NCBI GenBank assembly: GCA_021803945.1
Contig: JAJZKW010000009.1
Location: forward strand, 1-43,894
Reading direction: 5' to 3'
Length of the DNA stretch: 43,894 nt
From: Microcaldota archaeon
Lineage (GTDB): Archaea > Micrarchaeota > Micrarchaeia > Micrarchaeales > CABMGC01
This document shows positions 1 to 9,555 of the stretch, piece by piece; position 1 is the stretch's first letter; each line of letters starts with the position of its first letter. The notes under the pieces were generated by a model. That model was given only the letters and a program-made list of their open reading frames with translations, made no database searches and had not been told where the DNA came from. A program made the translations under genes and the position numbers.

Positions 1-1
1 C

Positions 2-202
2 CAAAGTCGGTTAAATTCGGAAGCTGCAGTAGAAAGTGCTTTCTTTAGAGTATTCTCTTTGGATCTAGTTGCACATGCCTGTAATAGAATAGAACGTTTC
101 ATATTCTTGACCGAAAGCATATATGTCGGCGAGATTAATAAACTTATACTCGAATTCCTCCAACGATTCAAATCGTGGGTTTCCTTCGAGGTGAATTTAT
201 GA
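2..202 (+). CDS. C-terminal fragment of an unidentified protein, truncated at window edge
   Basis: Frame 2 is open from the first bases to TGA at 200-202 (QSRLNSEAAVESAFFRVFSLDLVAHACNRIERFIFL...FEVNL*); no recognised family. Confidence 0.35.
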   Translation, partial: QSRLNSEAAVESAFFRVFSLDLVAHACNRIERFIFLTESIYVGEINKLILEFLQRFKSWVSFEVNL

Positions 203-232
203 AGGAGTACATAAAATTATTCTGGTGAGATT

Positions 233-637
233 TTGGATCTGGACATGTATGCTGAAGAACTTATATACAATTATGAGCATCAGAAGAATAAGGGCAAAAT
301 CGATAATCCGTCAGGAAAGATACATGAGGAGAATGTGTCGTGCGGAGATGACATAACAGTATACCTCAGGATTGAGGATGGAAAGGTGATGGATGTGAAG
401 TATGAAGGGGCCGGGTGCGTCATCTCGATGGGCACGGCAAGCATACTGACTGATTTTTTGAAAGGAAAGACGGTGCAGGAGATTGAATCGTTCGGGAGGG
501 AGGAGTTGCTTGGGCTTATAAACATCGATCCGGGGCCTGTTCGCATGCACTGCGCGACACTGGCGCTCAGGGCGATACGGAGGGCGGTTTTCGACTATGA
601 GAAGAAACCCTTGGATGACGAAACCAAGGAACTTTAG
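233..637 (+). CDS. sufU: SufU/IscU-like Fe-S cluster assembly scaffold (NifU N-terminal domain)
   Basis: YEGAGCVISMGTASILTDFLKGKT and PVRMHCATLALRAI match the SufU-type Cys layout. The track start is TTG; ATG at 245 is an alternative. Confidence 0.85.
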   Translation: MDLDMYAEELIYNYEHQKNKGKIDNPSGKIHEENVSCGDDITVYLRIEDGKVMDVKYEGAGCVISMGTASILTDFLKGKTVQEIESFGREELLGLINIDPGPVRMHCATLALRAIRRAVFDYEKKPLDDETKEL

Positions 638-1674
638 GTTATTTGCGGCTGCTGCTGTGTAACGCAATGTATTGCGCCGAAGCCGTAGACAAGCTCCCTG
701 CAGTTTATCCCTATGGCCTTCCTTCCTGGAAATAGGCCTTGGATGATGTCTAATGCATCCTTGTCCTTTGGGTCGTTGAACGTTGGCACGAGGACGACTT
801 TGTTTGCTATGTAGAAATTGGTATAGCTGGCAGGCAGCCTCTGGCCATTGTAGACTACGGCTTCTGGCATTGGAAGCGTTACCACATTTAAGCTGTTCCC
901 GTCCTGGTCTTTTGCCTTTTCTAGTATGCCTAGATTTTCTTTTAGCGTTAGGTAGTTTTCGTCGTCTGGATTCCCTTCAGATGCGCACACTACAGTATCC
1001 CTGCTTACAAACCTGGCAACATCATCGATGTGCCCGTCAGTGTCATCTCCGGTTATGCCTGCTTTCAGCCAGATTACATTTTCTGCGCCCAGATACTTGG
1101 CAAGGAGCTCCTCTATCTGTTTTTTGTTCAGATCGGCGTTGCGATTCTTGTTTAGAAGGCATTGTTCTGTAGTAATGCATGAGCCTGACCCGTTGACATC
1201 TATGGATCCTCCTTCGAGCACCGTATTCACTTTGACCGTGGGTATCCCTCCTAATGGAAGCTTCTCTGGTATTTGAGTGTCTTTCTTCAGCTCCTCGTAC
1301 TTACCTCCCCACGCATTGAAGTCCCAATGAATGGCATATATTCCCCTTTCTTTTTGGCCGCGTTTGGTTACGAATATTGGACCGAAATCCCTGAACCAGA
1401 CATCCTCTGTGCGGATCTTGTGGAAAAAGACATTGCTTGTGCCTATTCCTATTGATTCAAGGAGGCTGGATACCCTCAGCTCGTCATCCTCGCCGTCGAC
1501 CAAGAGATGGACCTTCTCATTTTTGTGCAGTGCGCTTATCATGCTCATGTATGTCCGTTCTACTTCAGGCAGTATCTCGTCTGGAAAGGAATCAGAGTTC
1601 TTTGGCCATGAAATCCAGGTTGCCTCATGATTCTCCCATTCTGCAGGCATTACATATCCATCTTCAAAGTGCAT
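634..1674 (-). CDS. aguA: Agmatine deiminase (peptidyl-arginine deiminase family)
   Basis: MPAEWENHEATWISWPKN, VWFRDFGPIFV, LEGGSIDVNGSG, DDTDGHIDDVARF, GAIHCVTQQQP are hallmark agmatine deiminase motifs. Confidence 0.92.
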   Translation of the reverse strand: MHFEDGYVMPAEWENHEATWISWPKNSDSFPDEILPEVERTYMSMISALHKNEKVHLLVDGEDDELRVSSLLESIGIGTSNVFFHKIRTEDVWFRDFGPIFVTKRGQKERGIYAIHWDFNAWGGKYEELKKDTQIPEKLPLGGIPTVKVNTVLEGGSIDVNGSGSCITTEQCLLNKNRNADLNKKQIEELLAKYLGAENVIWLKAGITGDDTDGHIDDVARFVSRDTVVCASEGNPDDENYLTLKENLGILEKAKDQDGNSLNVVTLPMPEAVVYNGQRLPASYTNFYIANKVVLVPTFNDPKDKDALDIIQGLFPGRKAIGINCRELVYGFGAIHCVTQQQPQIT

Positions 1675-1703
1675 AATATTTCCATGTCGGAATCGAAAAG
1701 CGG

Positions 1704-2591
1704 CTAATCAAGGAATCTTGAAGTAACTCCCTTGTACGCATCGATCCTCCTGTCCCTCAGGAACGGCCACCCCTGCCTTGTCTCGTCGATTTTGCTCAGG
1801 TCGCATTTGACTATGAGCGTCTCTTCCTTGTCGGAGCTGGCTTTTGCCAGTATCTCCCCGAACGGGCCTGAGACGAATGAGGATCCCCAGAAGTTTATCC
1901 TGCCCTCCCTTCCTACGCGGTTGACCGAAGCCACGAATACGCCGTTTGCTATGCCATGCGACCTCTGTATTGTCTCCCATGCAGATTGCATCTCCTTCGT
2001 GGATTCTTTCTCTTCTGGGAACCATCCTATTGCAGTAGGATAGAACAGGATCTGCGCCCCGAGCAGCGAGGTTATTCTTGCGGCCTCCGGATACCATTGA
2101 TCCCAGCATATTAGGACACCGAGCTTTCCGAAGGCAGTTTGGTGCACCTTGAAACCCAGGTCGCCTGGCGCAAAATAGAACTTCTCATAATAGTGCGGAT
2201 CGTCTGGTATGTGCATCTTCCTGTATATCCCTACAAGGGAACCTGATGCGTCAATAACTACTGCGGAGTTGTGGTAAAGCCCGCGAGTCCTTCTTTCGAA
2301 TATGCCTGCTATTATTGATGATTTTGTCTTCTTTGCAGCCTTTGACAGCGCCTCTGTTGTCTCTCCGGGGATCTCCTCCGCAAGGTTGAAGTTCTCAGGA
2401 TTTTCGTCCTGGCAGAAATAGCGCGACCTGAAAAGTTCTGGAAGGCAGATTATCTGCGCGCCTCTGCCTGCTGCGTCATCGATTTTCTTCAGGGCCTTTG
2501 AAAGGTTTGCCTTTGGGTCCTTTCCGCTGCTCATCTGTATTAAGCCTATTGTGACTTCATCGCTTCCATATTTTCTTGCTGTTGTTTCCAT
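1704..2591 (-). CDS. aguB: N-carbamoylputrescine amidase (carbon-nitrogen hydrolase)
   Basis: Glu-Lys-Cys nitrilase triad context (CLPELF, YRKMHIPDDPHYYEKFYFAPGD, GVLICWDQWYPEAAR); adjacent to aguA. Confidence 0.9.
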   Translation of the reverse strand: METTARKYGSDEVTIGLIQMSSGKDPKANLSKALKKIDDAAGRGAQIICLPELFRSRYFCQDENPENFNLAEEIPGETTEALSKAAKKTKSSIIAGIFERRTRGLYHNSAVVIDASGSLVGIYRKMHIPDDPHYYEKFYFAPGDLGFKVHQTAFGKLGVLICWDQWYPEAARITSLLGAQILFYPTAIGWFPEEKESTKEMQSAWETIQRSHGIANGVFVASVNRVGREGRINFWGSSFVSGPFGEILAKASSDKEETLIVKCDLSKIDETRQGWPFLRDRRIDAYKGVTSRFLD

Positions 2592-2646
2592 TTATCTCAT
2601 GCCTCTAGCATTTCGTTGTATTTCTTGGGATTACACATCTTCTTCT

Positions 2647-3417
2647 TTATGACTCCATCTTGGACTTGATTATCCTGTCTAGTTTTTTTGCGAGCGACTC
2701 CCTTTTATCATTGAACCTTATTATCCTGAGCTCTTTTGCAGATACGCGGACTCTGAACGTGTCCCCTGGCCTGAGCTGGCCTATGTCAGAGTTGTCGTAC
2801 CTGAGCACTCCCCTGTACTTTATTATCTCTATCTCGATGGTCTTTGAAGAGTCTATCACTATGGGATTGCGGTATGGGCCGTCTACGTTTAGGAACGTCA
2901 GGCATATTATATTAGGGATTAGTATTATGGGCCCTCCTGCGGATTTGTTATAAGCCGTAGAGCCTATGGATCCCGTTATAATCATGCCGTCCCCGCTCAT
3001 GACATACGGGTATATGCCGTGCCTCTTCCCGTCCTTTATTTCGTATATCTTGAAGCTTACTTCCTCCAGTATGTTATGCAGAAGCGCTTCGTTCACAGCG
3101 TAGTATTTTTTCCCCTTGTATGATATCTCTATCTTATTCTCAAGTTTTTCCACTACGAACTTGCCTTTCTTTATATTGCTTATGATGAAATCCATATCGG
3201 CTAGGCTTACGTCGGAGTAATAACCCATGCTTCCGGCCTCATTGCTCCGTATGGGGAGGATCGGGCCTGAGAATTCCTTGGCAGCCCTTACGAAAGTGCC
3301 ATCGCCACCTATCGCTAGGCATATGCCGGCTTTTTTGGAAACATTGAACGCTCCGTATAGCTTCTTGAGTTCCTTGAAGCCCTTGTTCTTTACTATCTTT
3401 ATCCTGATTTTTGTCAT
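2647..3417 (-). CDS. nadK: NAD kinase
   Basis: AIGGDGTFVRAAKEF (GGDGT) and SGDGMIITGSIGSTAYNKSAGGPII motifs. Confidence 0.85.
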   Translation of the reverse strand: MTKIRIKIVKNKGFKELKKLYGAFNVSKKAGICLAIGGDGTFVRAAKEFSGPILPIRSNEAGSMGYYSDVSLADMDFIISNIKKGKFVVEKLENKIEISYKGKKYYAVNEALLHNILEEVSFKIYEIKDGKRHGIYPYVMSGDGMIITGSIGSTAYNKSAGGPIILIPNIICLTFLNVDGPYRNPIVIDSSKTIEIEIIKYRGVLRYDNSDIGQLRPGDTFRVRVSAKELRIIRFNDKRESLAKKLDRIIKSKMES

Positions 3418-4778
3418 GTTTTCCCGTAGAAAAAATGTATTGGCCTGTCCAGGGCCGCTGAAGCAACTTCCTGCATGAGTTCCGAGAAGGTTGGATGCGG
3501 ATGTATTGTGTCTGCTATGTCCTCTAAGGTGGCGCCCATCTCTATTGCCAGAGCCGCCTCTGATATCATCGCATTCGCATCTTCTGACACTATCTCCACC
3601 CCTTTTACCCGCTCCTCTGAATCGAACGCTATTTTTATGAAGCCGTTTGTCTTATTTAATGCTATTGCCCTGCCCAGTGCTGTGAGCGGGAACTTCTTTA
3701 CCTTTATGCCTTCCCCTGAAATTGCGCCTGCTATTGCGATCTCTGGGTCGGAGAATATGACTGAGGGTATTACAATGTTGTCAAACGTGCTGTTCCTGCC
3801 TGCCGCCACCTCTGCAGCTATACCTCCCTGTCGGATTGCCTTGTGCGCAAGAAGAGGCTCGCCGATCACGTCCCCCACGGCGAGTATGTTTGGGTCGTCT
3901 GTCTGCAGCGATGTGCTGACTTTTATGAATCCCTTTTCGTCAAGCTTGACTTTCGTATTCTCCAAGCCCAGGCCTTCGGTATAAGGCGCGAGACCTATCG
4001 CAGAGACTATTATCTCTGATTCTACGGTCTCTCCGTTTGAGAGCTTCAGGGTGTTTCCATCAAGCGAGGACGGGCCCGTGTTTACGTGTATGGTCGCGCC
4101 GAGGTCCAGCAGCCTTTGCTTTATGAGCTGTGTGGCATCCTGGTCAAATCTTGACAGGACGTCGGAGTGCGCGATTATGTCGACTTTTGCACCGAGCTTC
4201 GCATACAGCGTTCCTGTTTCTACGGCCACATACCCTGCTCCGATTATTGCCATGCTCTTTGGTATCTTCTGCAGCATGAGTGCTGATTTGTAATCCAGTA
4301 TCCTGCCTCCAGACTCGAATCCTTTGAGCTCCTTGGGTTCCGATCCTGTGGCTATTATGGCTTTCTTGAAATCCAGCTCTTCTCCGTTTTCTAGCTGGAG
4401 CTTGCTGGACGAGAGGAATGTTGCTGTGCTTTTTATTACTTCTATTCCGTTGGACTTGCACAGGTACTCTACGCCCTGCTCCAGTTTTTTTGACACGTCC
4501 ATGCGCCATTCGTGCATCTTCTGGCCGTCTATGCTGATCCCTTCCGATTTGATGCCGAAATATTCCGAATGGGTCATATCATAGAAGAGGTCTGCTATAT
4601 GTATGAGTGTTTTGGACGGTATGCATGCGTAGTTCAGGCAGTGGCCGCCCATCTTGTCCTTCTCAACTATCGCAACGTTTAGGCCGAGCTGCGAAGCCCT
4701 TATTGCTGCTACATATCCGCCCACGCCTCCTCCGATTATAGCAAGATCTACGTTTTCAGGAAGAGAGCCCATGACCAT
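3414..4778 (-). CDS. lpdA: Dihydrolipoamide dehydrogenase (E3)
   Basis: FAD-binding GGGVGGYVAAIRASQLG, redox GGHCLNYACIPSK, C-terminal HPHPTFSE; adjacent to E2 and E1 genes. Confidence 0.93.
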   Translation of the reverse strand: MVMGSLPENVDLAIIGGGVGGYVAAIRASQLGLNVAIVEKDKMGGHCLNYACIPSKTLIHIADLFYDMTHSEYFGIKSEGISIDGQKMHEWRMDVSKKLEQGVEYLCKSNGIEVIKSTATFLSSSKLQLENGEELDFKKAIIATGSEPKELKGFESGGRILDYKSALMLQKIPKSMAIIGAGYVAVETGTLYAKLGAKVDIIAHSDVLSRFDQDATQLIKQRLLDLGATIHVNTGPSSLDGNTLKLSNGETVESEIIVSAIGLAPYTEGLGLENTKVKLDEKGFIKVSTSLQTDDPNILAVGDVIGEPLLAHKAIRQGGIAAEVAAGRNSTFDNIVIPSVIFSDPEIAIAGAISGEGIKVKKFPLTALGRAIALNKTNGFIKIAFDSEERVKGVEIVSEDANAMISEAALAIEMGATLEDIADTIHPHPTFSELMQEVASAALDRPIHFFYGKT

Positions 4779-4782
4779 TTCT

Positions 4783-6486
4783 TCACCCTAGAATCTCAAG
4801 GAAGGCTGGATCCTCTATGTATTTTATAAGTGCATTGCCGAACTTTACAGCTTCTGCGCCATCGACCACCCTATGATCGAAGACTAATGAGAACGGAAGG
4901 ACCTTTCCGGCCTTTATCTCGCCGTTCTCTATGACAGGCATGTCCCTTATCAGGTGTATGCCCAATATCCCTACATCGGGGTGGTTTATTATCGGGACTG
5001 AAAGGAACCCTCCGCCAAGGCTGCCGACGTTTGTTATAGTGAATGTGGTATCCCTCATCTCGTCTATTGTTATGGACATGTTCTTTATCTTCTCGTGCAG
5101 ATCCTGGATCTCCTTAGCTATTTGTATTATGCTCTTCTTGTCTGCATCTCTTATCACCACTACCTTCAGGCCGTCAGGCGCCTCTGCTGCAAGGCCGATG
5201 TTGTAGTATTTCTTCACTATTATCTCCTGCCTGTCCCTGTCATAGCTTGAGTTCGCCATCGGATTCTCCTTGAGGGCCTCTACTGTGGCTTTTATTATGA
5301 AGGGCAGGATTGTCAGTTTGACTCCCAGGCTTTCGGCGTTCGGCCTCTCCTTTTTAACCGTGTTGTACAGGTTGTTCGCATTTATCAGGTCCATGTGCGT
5401 AAACGTCGGTATTGACAGCGAAAGCTCTACGTTCTTAGCTATCGCTTTCCTCGTGACTGAAAGGAACCCTCCGCCAAGGCTGCCGACGTTTGTTATAGTG
5501 AATGTGGTATCCCTCATCTCGTCTATTGTTATGGACATGTTCTTTATCTTCTCGTGCAGATCCTGGATCTCCTTAGCTATTTGTATTATGCTCTTCTTGT
5601 CTGCATCTCTTATCACCACTACCTTCAGGCCGTCAGGCGCCTCTGCTGCAAGGCCGATGTTGTAGTATTTCTTCACTATTATCTCCTGCCTGTCCCTGTC
5701 ATAGCTTGAGTTCGCCATCGGATTCTCCTTGAGGGCCTCTACTGTGGCTTTTATTATGAAGGGCAGGATTGTCAGTTTGACTCCCAGGCTTTCGGCGTTC
5801 GGCCTCTCCTTTTTAACCGTGTTGTACAGGTTGTTCGCATTTATCAGGTCCATGTGTGTAAACGTTGGTATTGACAGCGAAAGCTCTACGTTCTTAGCTA
5901 TCGCTTTCCTCGTCTGCGACATAGGGACCCTCTGTATGTCTCCTGCATGCCTGTCTTCCAGGAGCTCCGAGAATTTGGGCGTCTGCTTCAGCGGGGTGGC
6001 TGACTGGTTCAGATGGCTCTTGATATCGTTTTCGAGCACCCTTCTCCCGGGCCCTGTCCCGATTACTTTTGATAGGTCAATATTGTTGTCCCTTGCGAGC
6101 TTTCTGACATATGGGCTTGCCAATATCTCAGCGTGCTGCGCAGGCTGTTGCTCTTCCGCATGCATTGCATTTCCGGCTTGCGGCTGTTCGGCCTTCTGCG
6201 CCTGGTACACTTGCTGCTCCTGCGCCTTGGGCTGTGAAACTGCGTTGAGCTCGGAGTCATCCCCTATGTACGCAAGAACGTCACCGACATGCACGACGGT
6301 GTCGTCCTTTATGTTTATCTTTATCTTGCCGCTTATGGGAGATGGCGCGTTGACTATGGCCTTGTCGGTCTCTACCTGCACGACTGGCTGGTCTTCCTTT
6401 ACCTCGTCCCCGTCTTTCACCAGCCATTTCTGGACATGGCCCTCGGTTATCCCCTCCCCTACATCTACAAATTTGATTTCTTTCAT
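4783..6486 (-). CDS. pdhC: 2-oxoacid dehydrogenase E2 (dihydrolipoamide acyltransferase), catalytic domain partly duplicated in frame
   Basis: Lipoyl domain (VETDKAIVNAPSP), peripheral-subunit-binding domain (ASPYVRKLARDNNIDLSKVIGTGPGRRVLENDI), catalytic end DHRVVDGAEAVKF. A 153-aa block (TRKAIAKNVELS...GGGFLSV) occurs twice. Confidence 0.92.
   Translation of the reverse strand: MKEIKFVDVGEGITEGHVQKWLVKDGDEVKEDQPVVQVETDKAIVNAPSPISGKIKINIKDDTVVHVGDVLAYIGDDSELNAVSQPKAQEQQVYQAQKAEQPQAGNAMHAEEQQPAQHAEILASPYVRKLARDNNIDLSKVIGTGPGRRVLENDIKSHLNQSATPLKQTPKFSELLEDRHAGDIQRVPMSQTRKAIAKNVELSLSIPTFTHMDLINANNLYNTVKKERPNAESLGVKLTILPFIIKATVEALKENPMANSSYDRDRQEIIVKKYYNIGLAAEAPDGLKVVVIRDADKKSIIQIAKEIQDLHEKIKNMSITIDEMRDTTFTITNVGSLGGGFLSVTRKAIAKNVELSLSIPTFTHMDLINANNLYNTVKKERPNAESLGVKLTILPFIIKATVEALKENPMANSSYDRDRQEIIVKKYYNIGLAAEAPDGLKVVVIRDADKKSIIQIAKEIQDLHEKIKNMSITIDEMRDTTFTITNVGSLGGGFLSVPIINHPDVGILGIHLIRDMPVIENGEIKAGKVLPFSLVFDHRVVDGAEAVKFGNALIKYIEDPAFLEILG
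4996..5454 (-). repeat. Tandem duplication copy 1 (459 bp) within E2 gene
   Basis: GACTGAAAGGAACCC...CTTTCCTCGT repeated at a 459-bp offset; the only differences seen are at the GTGCGT/GTGTGT and GTCGGT/GTTGGT sites. Confidence 0.97.
5455..5913 (-). repeat. Tandem duplication copy 2 (459 bp) within E2 gene
   Basis: See copy 1; directly abutting, 457/459 identical by eye. Confidence 0.97.
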
Positions 6487-6490
6487 GTAA

Positions 6491-7456
6491 TCACGCTGAC
6501 ATTATCTTGTCTATGGCATTTGAGATCTTATTTTCGTTCGGCACATAGAATTTCTCGTATTGCGGGAAAGGGTATGGCATGTTATATGCTGCCACTCTTA
6601 TTATAGGCGCTTTGAGCTCGAATATGTCCTGCTCCGCAAGCCGGGCTGATATCTCTGCGCCTACGCCAAAACTCAGGGGTGCCTCATGAACTATTACGGC
6701 CCTTCCAGTCTTGTTCACGCTGTTCATTATGGTTGTTTCGTCAAGCGGATTTATTGTCCTGATGTCTATGATTTCGGCGTCTACTTTCTTCTTTTCGACA
6801 ACGTTTTTCACCACGTTCACCATGGTGCCGTATGTGATTATTGACAGTTCATTCCCTTCCCTGACTATGTTTGCCTTCCCTATTGGAACCTCATATGCGT
6901 CTTCCGGGATCTCCTGCTTGAACAGCCTGTATAGCTTTGTTGGCTCCAGGAAAACAACAGGATCCTCCATTCTTGAAGCCTTTATCATAAGGCCTTTTGC
7001 GTCATATGGTGATGATGGTTCAACTACTATCAGGCCGCCCATGTGAGAATACAGAGCTTCGGGGCTCTCAGAGTGGTGCTCAAGCGTCCTTACCCCTCCG
7101 CTTACTGGCGTGCGTATTGTCATGGGCACCTTGAAAGCCGATCTTGATCTTGTCCTGTATCTAGCGGCGTGGTTTATTATCTGGCTGAATGCAAGATACA
7201 TAAAACCTGCAAACTGCACTTCTGGTATTGGATGCATGCCTGAAAGGGCCATGCCTATTGATGCGCCTATTATCCCTGACTCTGCGAGAGGAGTGTCTAT
7301 CACTCTTCCCTCGCCGAATTTGTCAATAAGCCCCTCGGTTACCCTGAATACCCCACCATCCTTACCTATGTCCTCTCCCAGAAGCACTACGCCTTCGTTT
7401 TCCTTCATGCTCAGCTCAAGCGCATTGTTTATTGCATTGACCATATTTGCCATCAT
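6491..7456 (-). CDS. pdhB: 2-oxoacid (pyruvate) dehydrogenase E1 beta subunit
   Basis: MVNAINNALELSMKENEGVVLLGEDIGKDGGVFRVTEGL and downstream transketolase-type signature. Confidence 0.93.
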   Translation of the reverse strand: MMANMVNAINNALELSMKENEGVVLLGEDIGKDGGVFRVTEGLIDKFGEGRVIDTPLAESGIIGASIGMALSGMHPIPEVQFAGFMYLAFSQIINHAARYRTRSRSAFKVPMTIRTPVSGGVRTLEHHSESPEALYSHMGGLIVVEPSSPYDAKGLMIKASRMEDPVVFLEPTKLYRLFKQEIPEDAYEVPIGKANIVREGNELSIITYGTMVNVVKNVVEKKKVDAEIIDIRTINPLDETTIMNSVNKTGRAVIVHEAPLSFGVGAEISARLAEQDIFELKAPIIRVAAYNMPYPFPQYEKFYVPNENKISNAIDKIMSA

Positions 7457-7461
7457 GAATT

Positions 7462-8541
7462 TTACCCTTGCCAGAAGTTATGCGCCTCTGCGTCCTTAAG
7501 TTCATCATTAAGCTCGTCCGGGATGAAACTATACACATTCTGGAACATCGTCTTTGGATCAGCCTTGAATGCCTCTGCAATCTCGACCTCTTTGTCTATC
7601 AGTTTCTTCTGCTCATCTACAGTATCGTTTTCGATCTTCTCGCTCCAGACGCCTTTCTTCATGAGGTACGACCTTAACCGCAGGATCGGATCCTTCGACT
7701 GCCACTCTGAAACTTCAGAGTCTTGTCTATACTTTGTCGGGTCGTCTGAGGTCGTATGCATTCCGAGCCTATAGGTCACAGCTTCTATTATTGTAGGGCC
7801 CTTATCGGCGTTCTTTAGAGCGTCGGCTGTTGCCTTGTATACAGATATGGCATCGTTGCCGTCCACCTGTATGCCGTTTATCCCTGCAGCCATGCCTTTC
7901 TGGGCTAGCGTTTGCGCCGCCGTCTGCTTTGACCTTGGCATCGATATTGCCCATTGATTATTCTGTATTATCACTACAAGCGGCACTTTCCATACTCCTG
8001 CAAAGTTTATCGCCTCATAGAAATCTCCTTCGGAGGTGCCTCCGTCGCCAATATAAGCTATTACTGCCTTGCCTGTCTTTTTGTATTTCTGCGCAAAGGC
8101 AATGCCCACGGAATGCGGCATTTGGGTGCCTACTGGCACAGACATCGGATATCCGTGCACCTCCGGAGGTATCATATTGCCTTCCTCAAATCCCATCCAA
8201 TACATGTAGAAAAGATGAAGAGGGAGTCCCCTTGCGAAATATACCCCGTGCTGCCGGAATGCCGGTACGAATATGTCTCCGCTTCTCATCGCAGCCGCGC
8301 TGCCTATGTTTACGGCTTCTTCTCCCAGGGTTGGTGCATATGTTGCGGCTCTTCCCTGTCTCTGGAGGCTCACGGCCTTTGCATCTGCGTTCCTTGTAAG
8401 AAGCATCAGCTTCAGCATCTCGGCCAGCTTGTCATCAGTGAGGTCCTTTGGGAAGAGCTCTTCGTCTATGTCACCTTTCTCGTCCATTACCTGCATGAAC
8501 TGTATTTTGCCTTCAAAGACATCCTTAATCAATGACATCAC
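7462..8541 (-). CDS. pdhA: 2-oxoacid (pyruvate) dehydrogenase E1 alpha subunit
   Basis: ThDP-binding GDGGTSEGDFYEAINFAGVWKVPLVVIIQNNQWAIS; GMHTTSDDPTKYR. Confidence 0.93.
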   Translation of the reverse strand: MMSLIKDVFEGKIQFMQVMDEKGDIDEELFPKDLTDDKLAEMLKLMLLTRNADAKAVSLQRQGRAATYAPTLGEEAVNIGSAAAMRSGDIFVPAFRQHGVYFARGLPLHLFYMYWMGFEEGNMIPPEVHGYPMSVPVGTQMPHSVGIAFAQKYKKTGKAVIAYIGDGGTSEGDFYEAINFAGVWKVPLVVIIQNNQWAISMPRSKQTAAQTLAQKGMAAGINGIQVDGNDAISVYKATADALKNADKGPTIIEAVTYRLGMHTTSDDPTKYRQDSEVSEWQSKDPILRLRSYLMKKGVWSEKIENDTVDEQKKLIDKEVEIAEAFKADPKTMFQNVYSFIPDELNDELKDAEAHNFWQG

Positions 8542-8796
8542 TGGATTAATTTAGCTGCTCAAGGATTTATTACTTTGTGCGACGCCTTGTTTATCTCCGG
8601 GCGCTTATTTCGCGCCGACTCGTCATGCCTGGATTGGCACAGCAGTACTGTTTCTGCGTGCGTGTTTGGATTTTATGCAGGGCCGCATGGAATGATATAT
8701 ATTACCTCTTATTCCTTGTATAACATATTTTTACGTGGTTTTGCCTGCATGTTCACGCTTGAAGGTTTTTCAGGATAACCCAGCATTGGTGCTCTT

Positions 8797-9555
8797 TTGG
8801 ATGCTTTGATACTCTGCGGCGGATTTGCAACGAGACTGGAGCCTCTGACGCTCTTTGTCCCGAAACCCCTACTGCCAATAGGCGGAAGACCCATACTTGA
8901 CCACATAATAGACAGCGTCGTTGAATTGGGAGTGGACAGGATAGTCCTTTCCACAAACATGAAGTTCAAGGACCAATTCGAGTACTGGGTGAGGAACAGG
9001 AAGGCGTTGGGATTCGGGAAGGATGTTGAGATTGTAGCAGAACCTTCAATGCACAATGGCGAAAAATTTGGCGCCATAAAGGGGATAAACTATACTATAG
9101 ATTCGGCAGGGCTCAACAAGGACCTGCTCATAGTGGCTGGAGACAACTTCTTTACTTTTAGCCTGAAGAAGATCGCGGACAGCTTCAAGAATAACAGGGG
9201 CGTGACCATAGCGGTGTATGACATAAGGTCTAAATATGATGCTCAGCGCTTCGGGGTTGTGGAGTTGGCTGGCAGCTTGGTGAAGGGATTCGAGGAGAAG
9301 CCTAAGAACCCGAAGTCTTCGCACATAAGCACAGGGATCTACATGTTTCCTAAGGATATGCTTGGCAAATTCGGCGAGTACGTGAAGGATGGTAATAATC
9401 CGGACGCCCCTGGATATTTCCTGCAGTGGCTGATAAAGAGGGAGAAGATACGCGGCGTTGTTTACTCCGAGGACTGGTACGACATCGGGACGGTTGATTC
9501 ATACAAAGAGGTCTTTGACAGGCACCTCCAAAACGCTACACATTCTCCAAAATGA
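8797..9555 (+). CDS. Sugar-1-phosphate nucleotidyltransferase
   Basis: LILCGGFATRLEPLTLFVPKPLLPIGGRPILDHII signature; start codon appears to be TTG. Confidence 0.85.
   Translation: MDALILCGGFATRLEPLTLFVPKPLLPIGGRPILDHIIDSVVELGVDRIVLSTNMKFKDQFEYWVRNRKALGFGKDVEIVAEPSMHNGEKFGAIKGINYTIDSAGLNKDLLIVAGDNFFTFSLKKIADSFKNNRGVTIAVYDIRSKYDAQRFGVVELAGSLVKGFEEKPKNPKSSHISTGIYMFPKDMLGKFGEYVKDGNNPDAPGYFLQWLIKREKIRGVVYSEDWYDIGTVDSYKEVFDRHLQNATHSPK

Noticed and set aside
5270-6490. Long plus-strand ORFs antisense to the E2 gene, including two identical 3' blocks
   Set aside because: Antisense shadow of the coding frame; the repeated block merely mirrors the 459-bp duplication.
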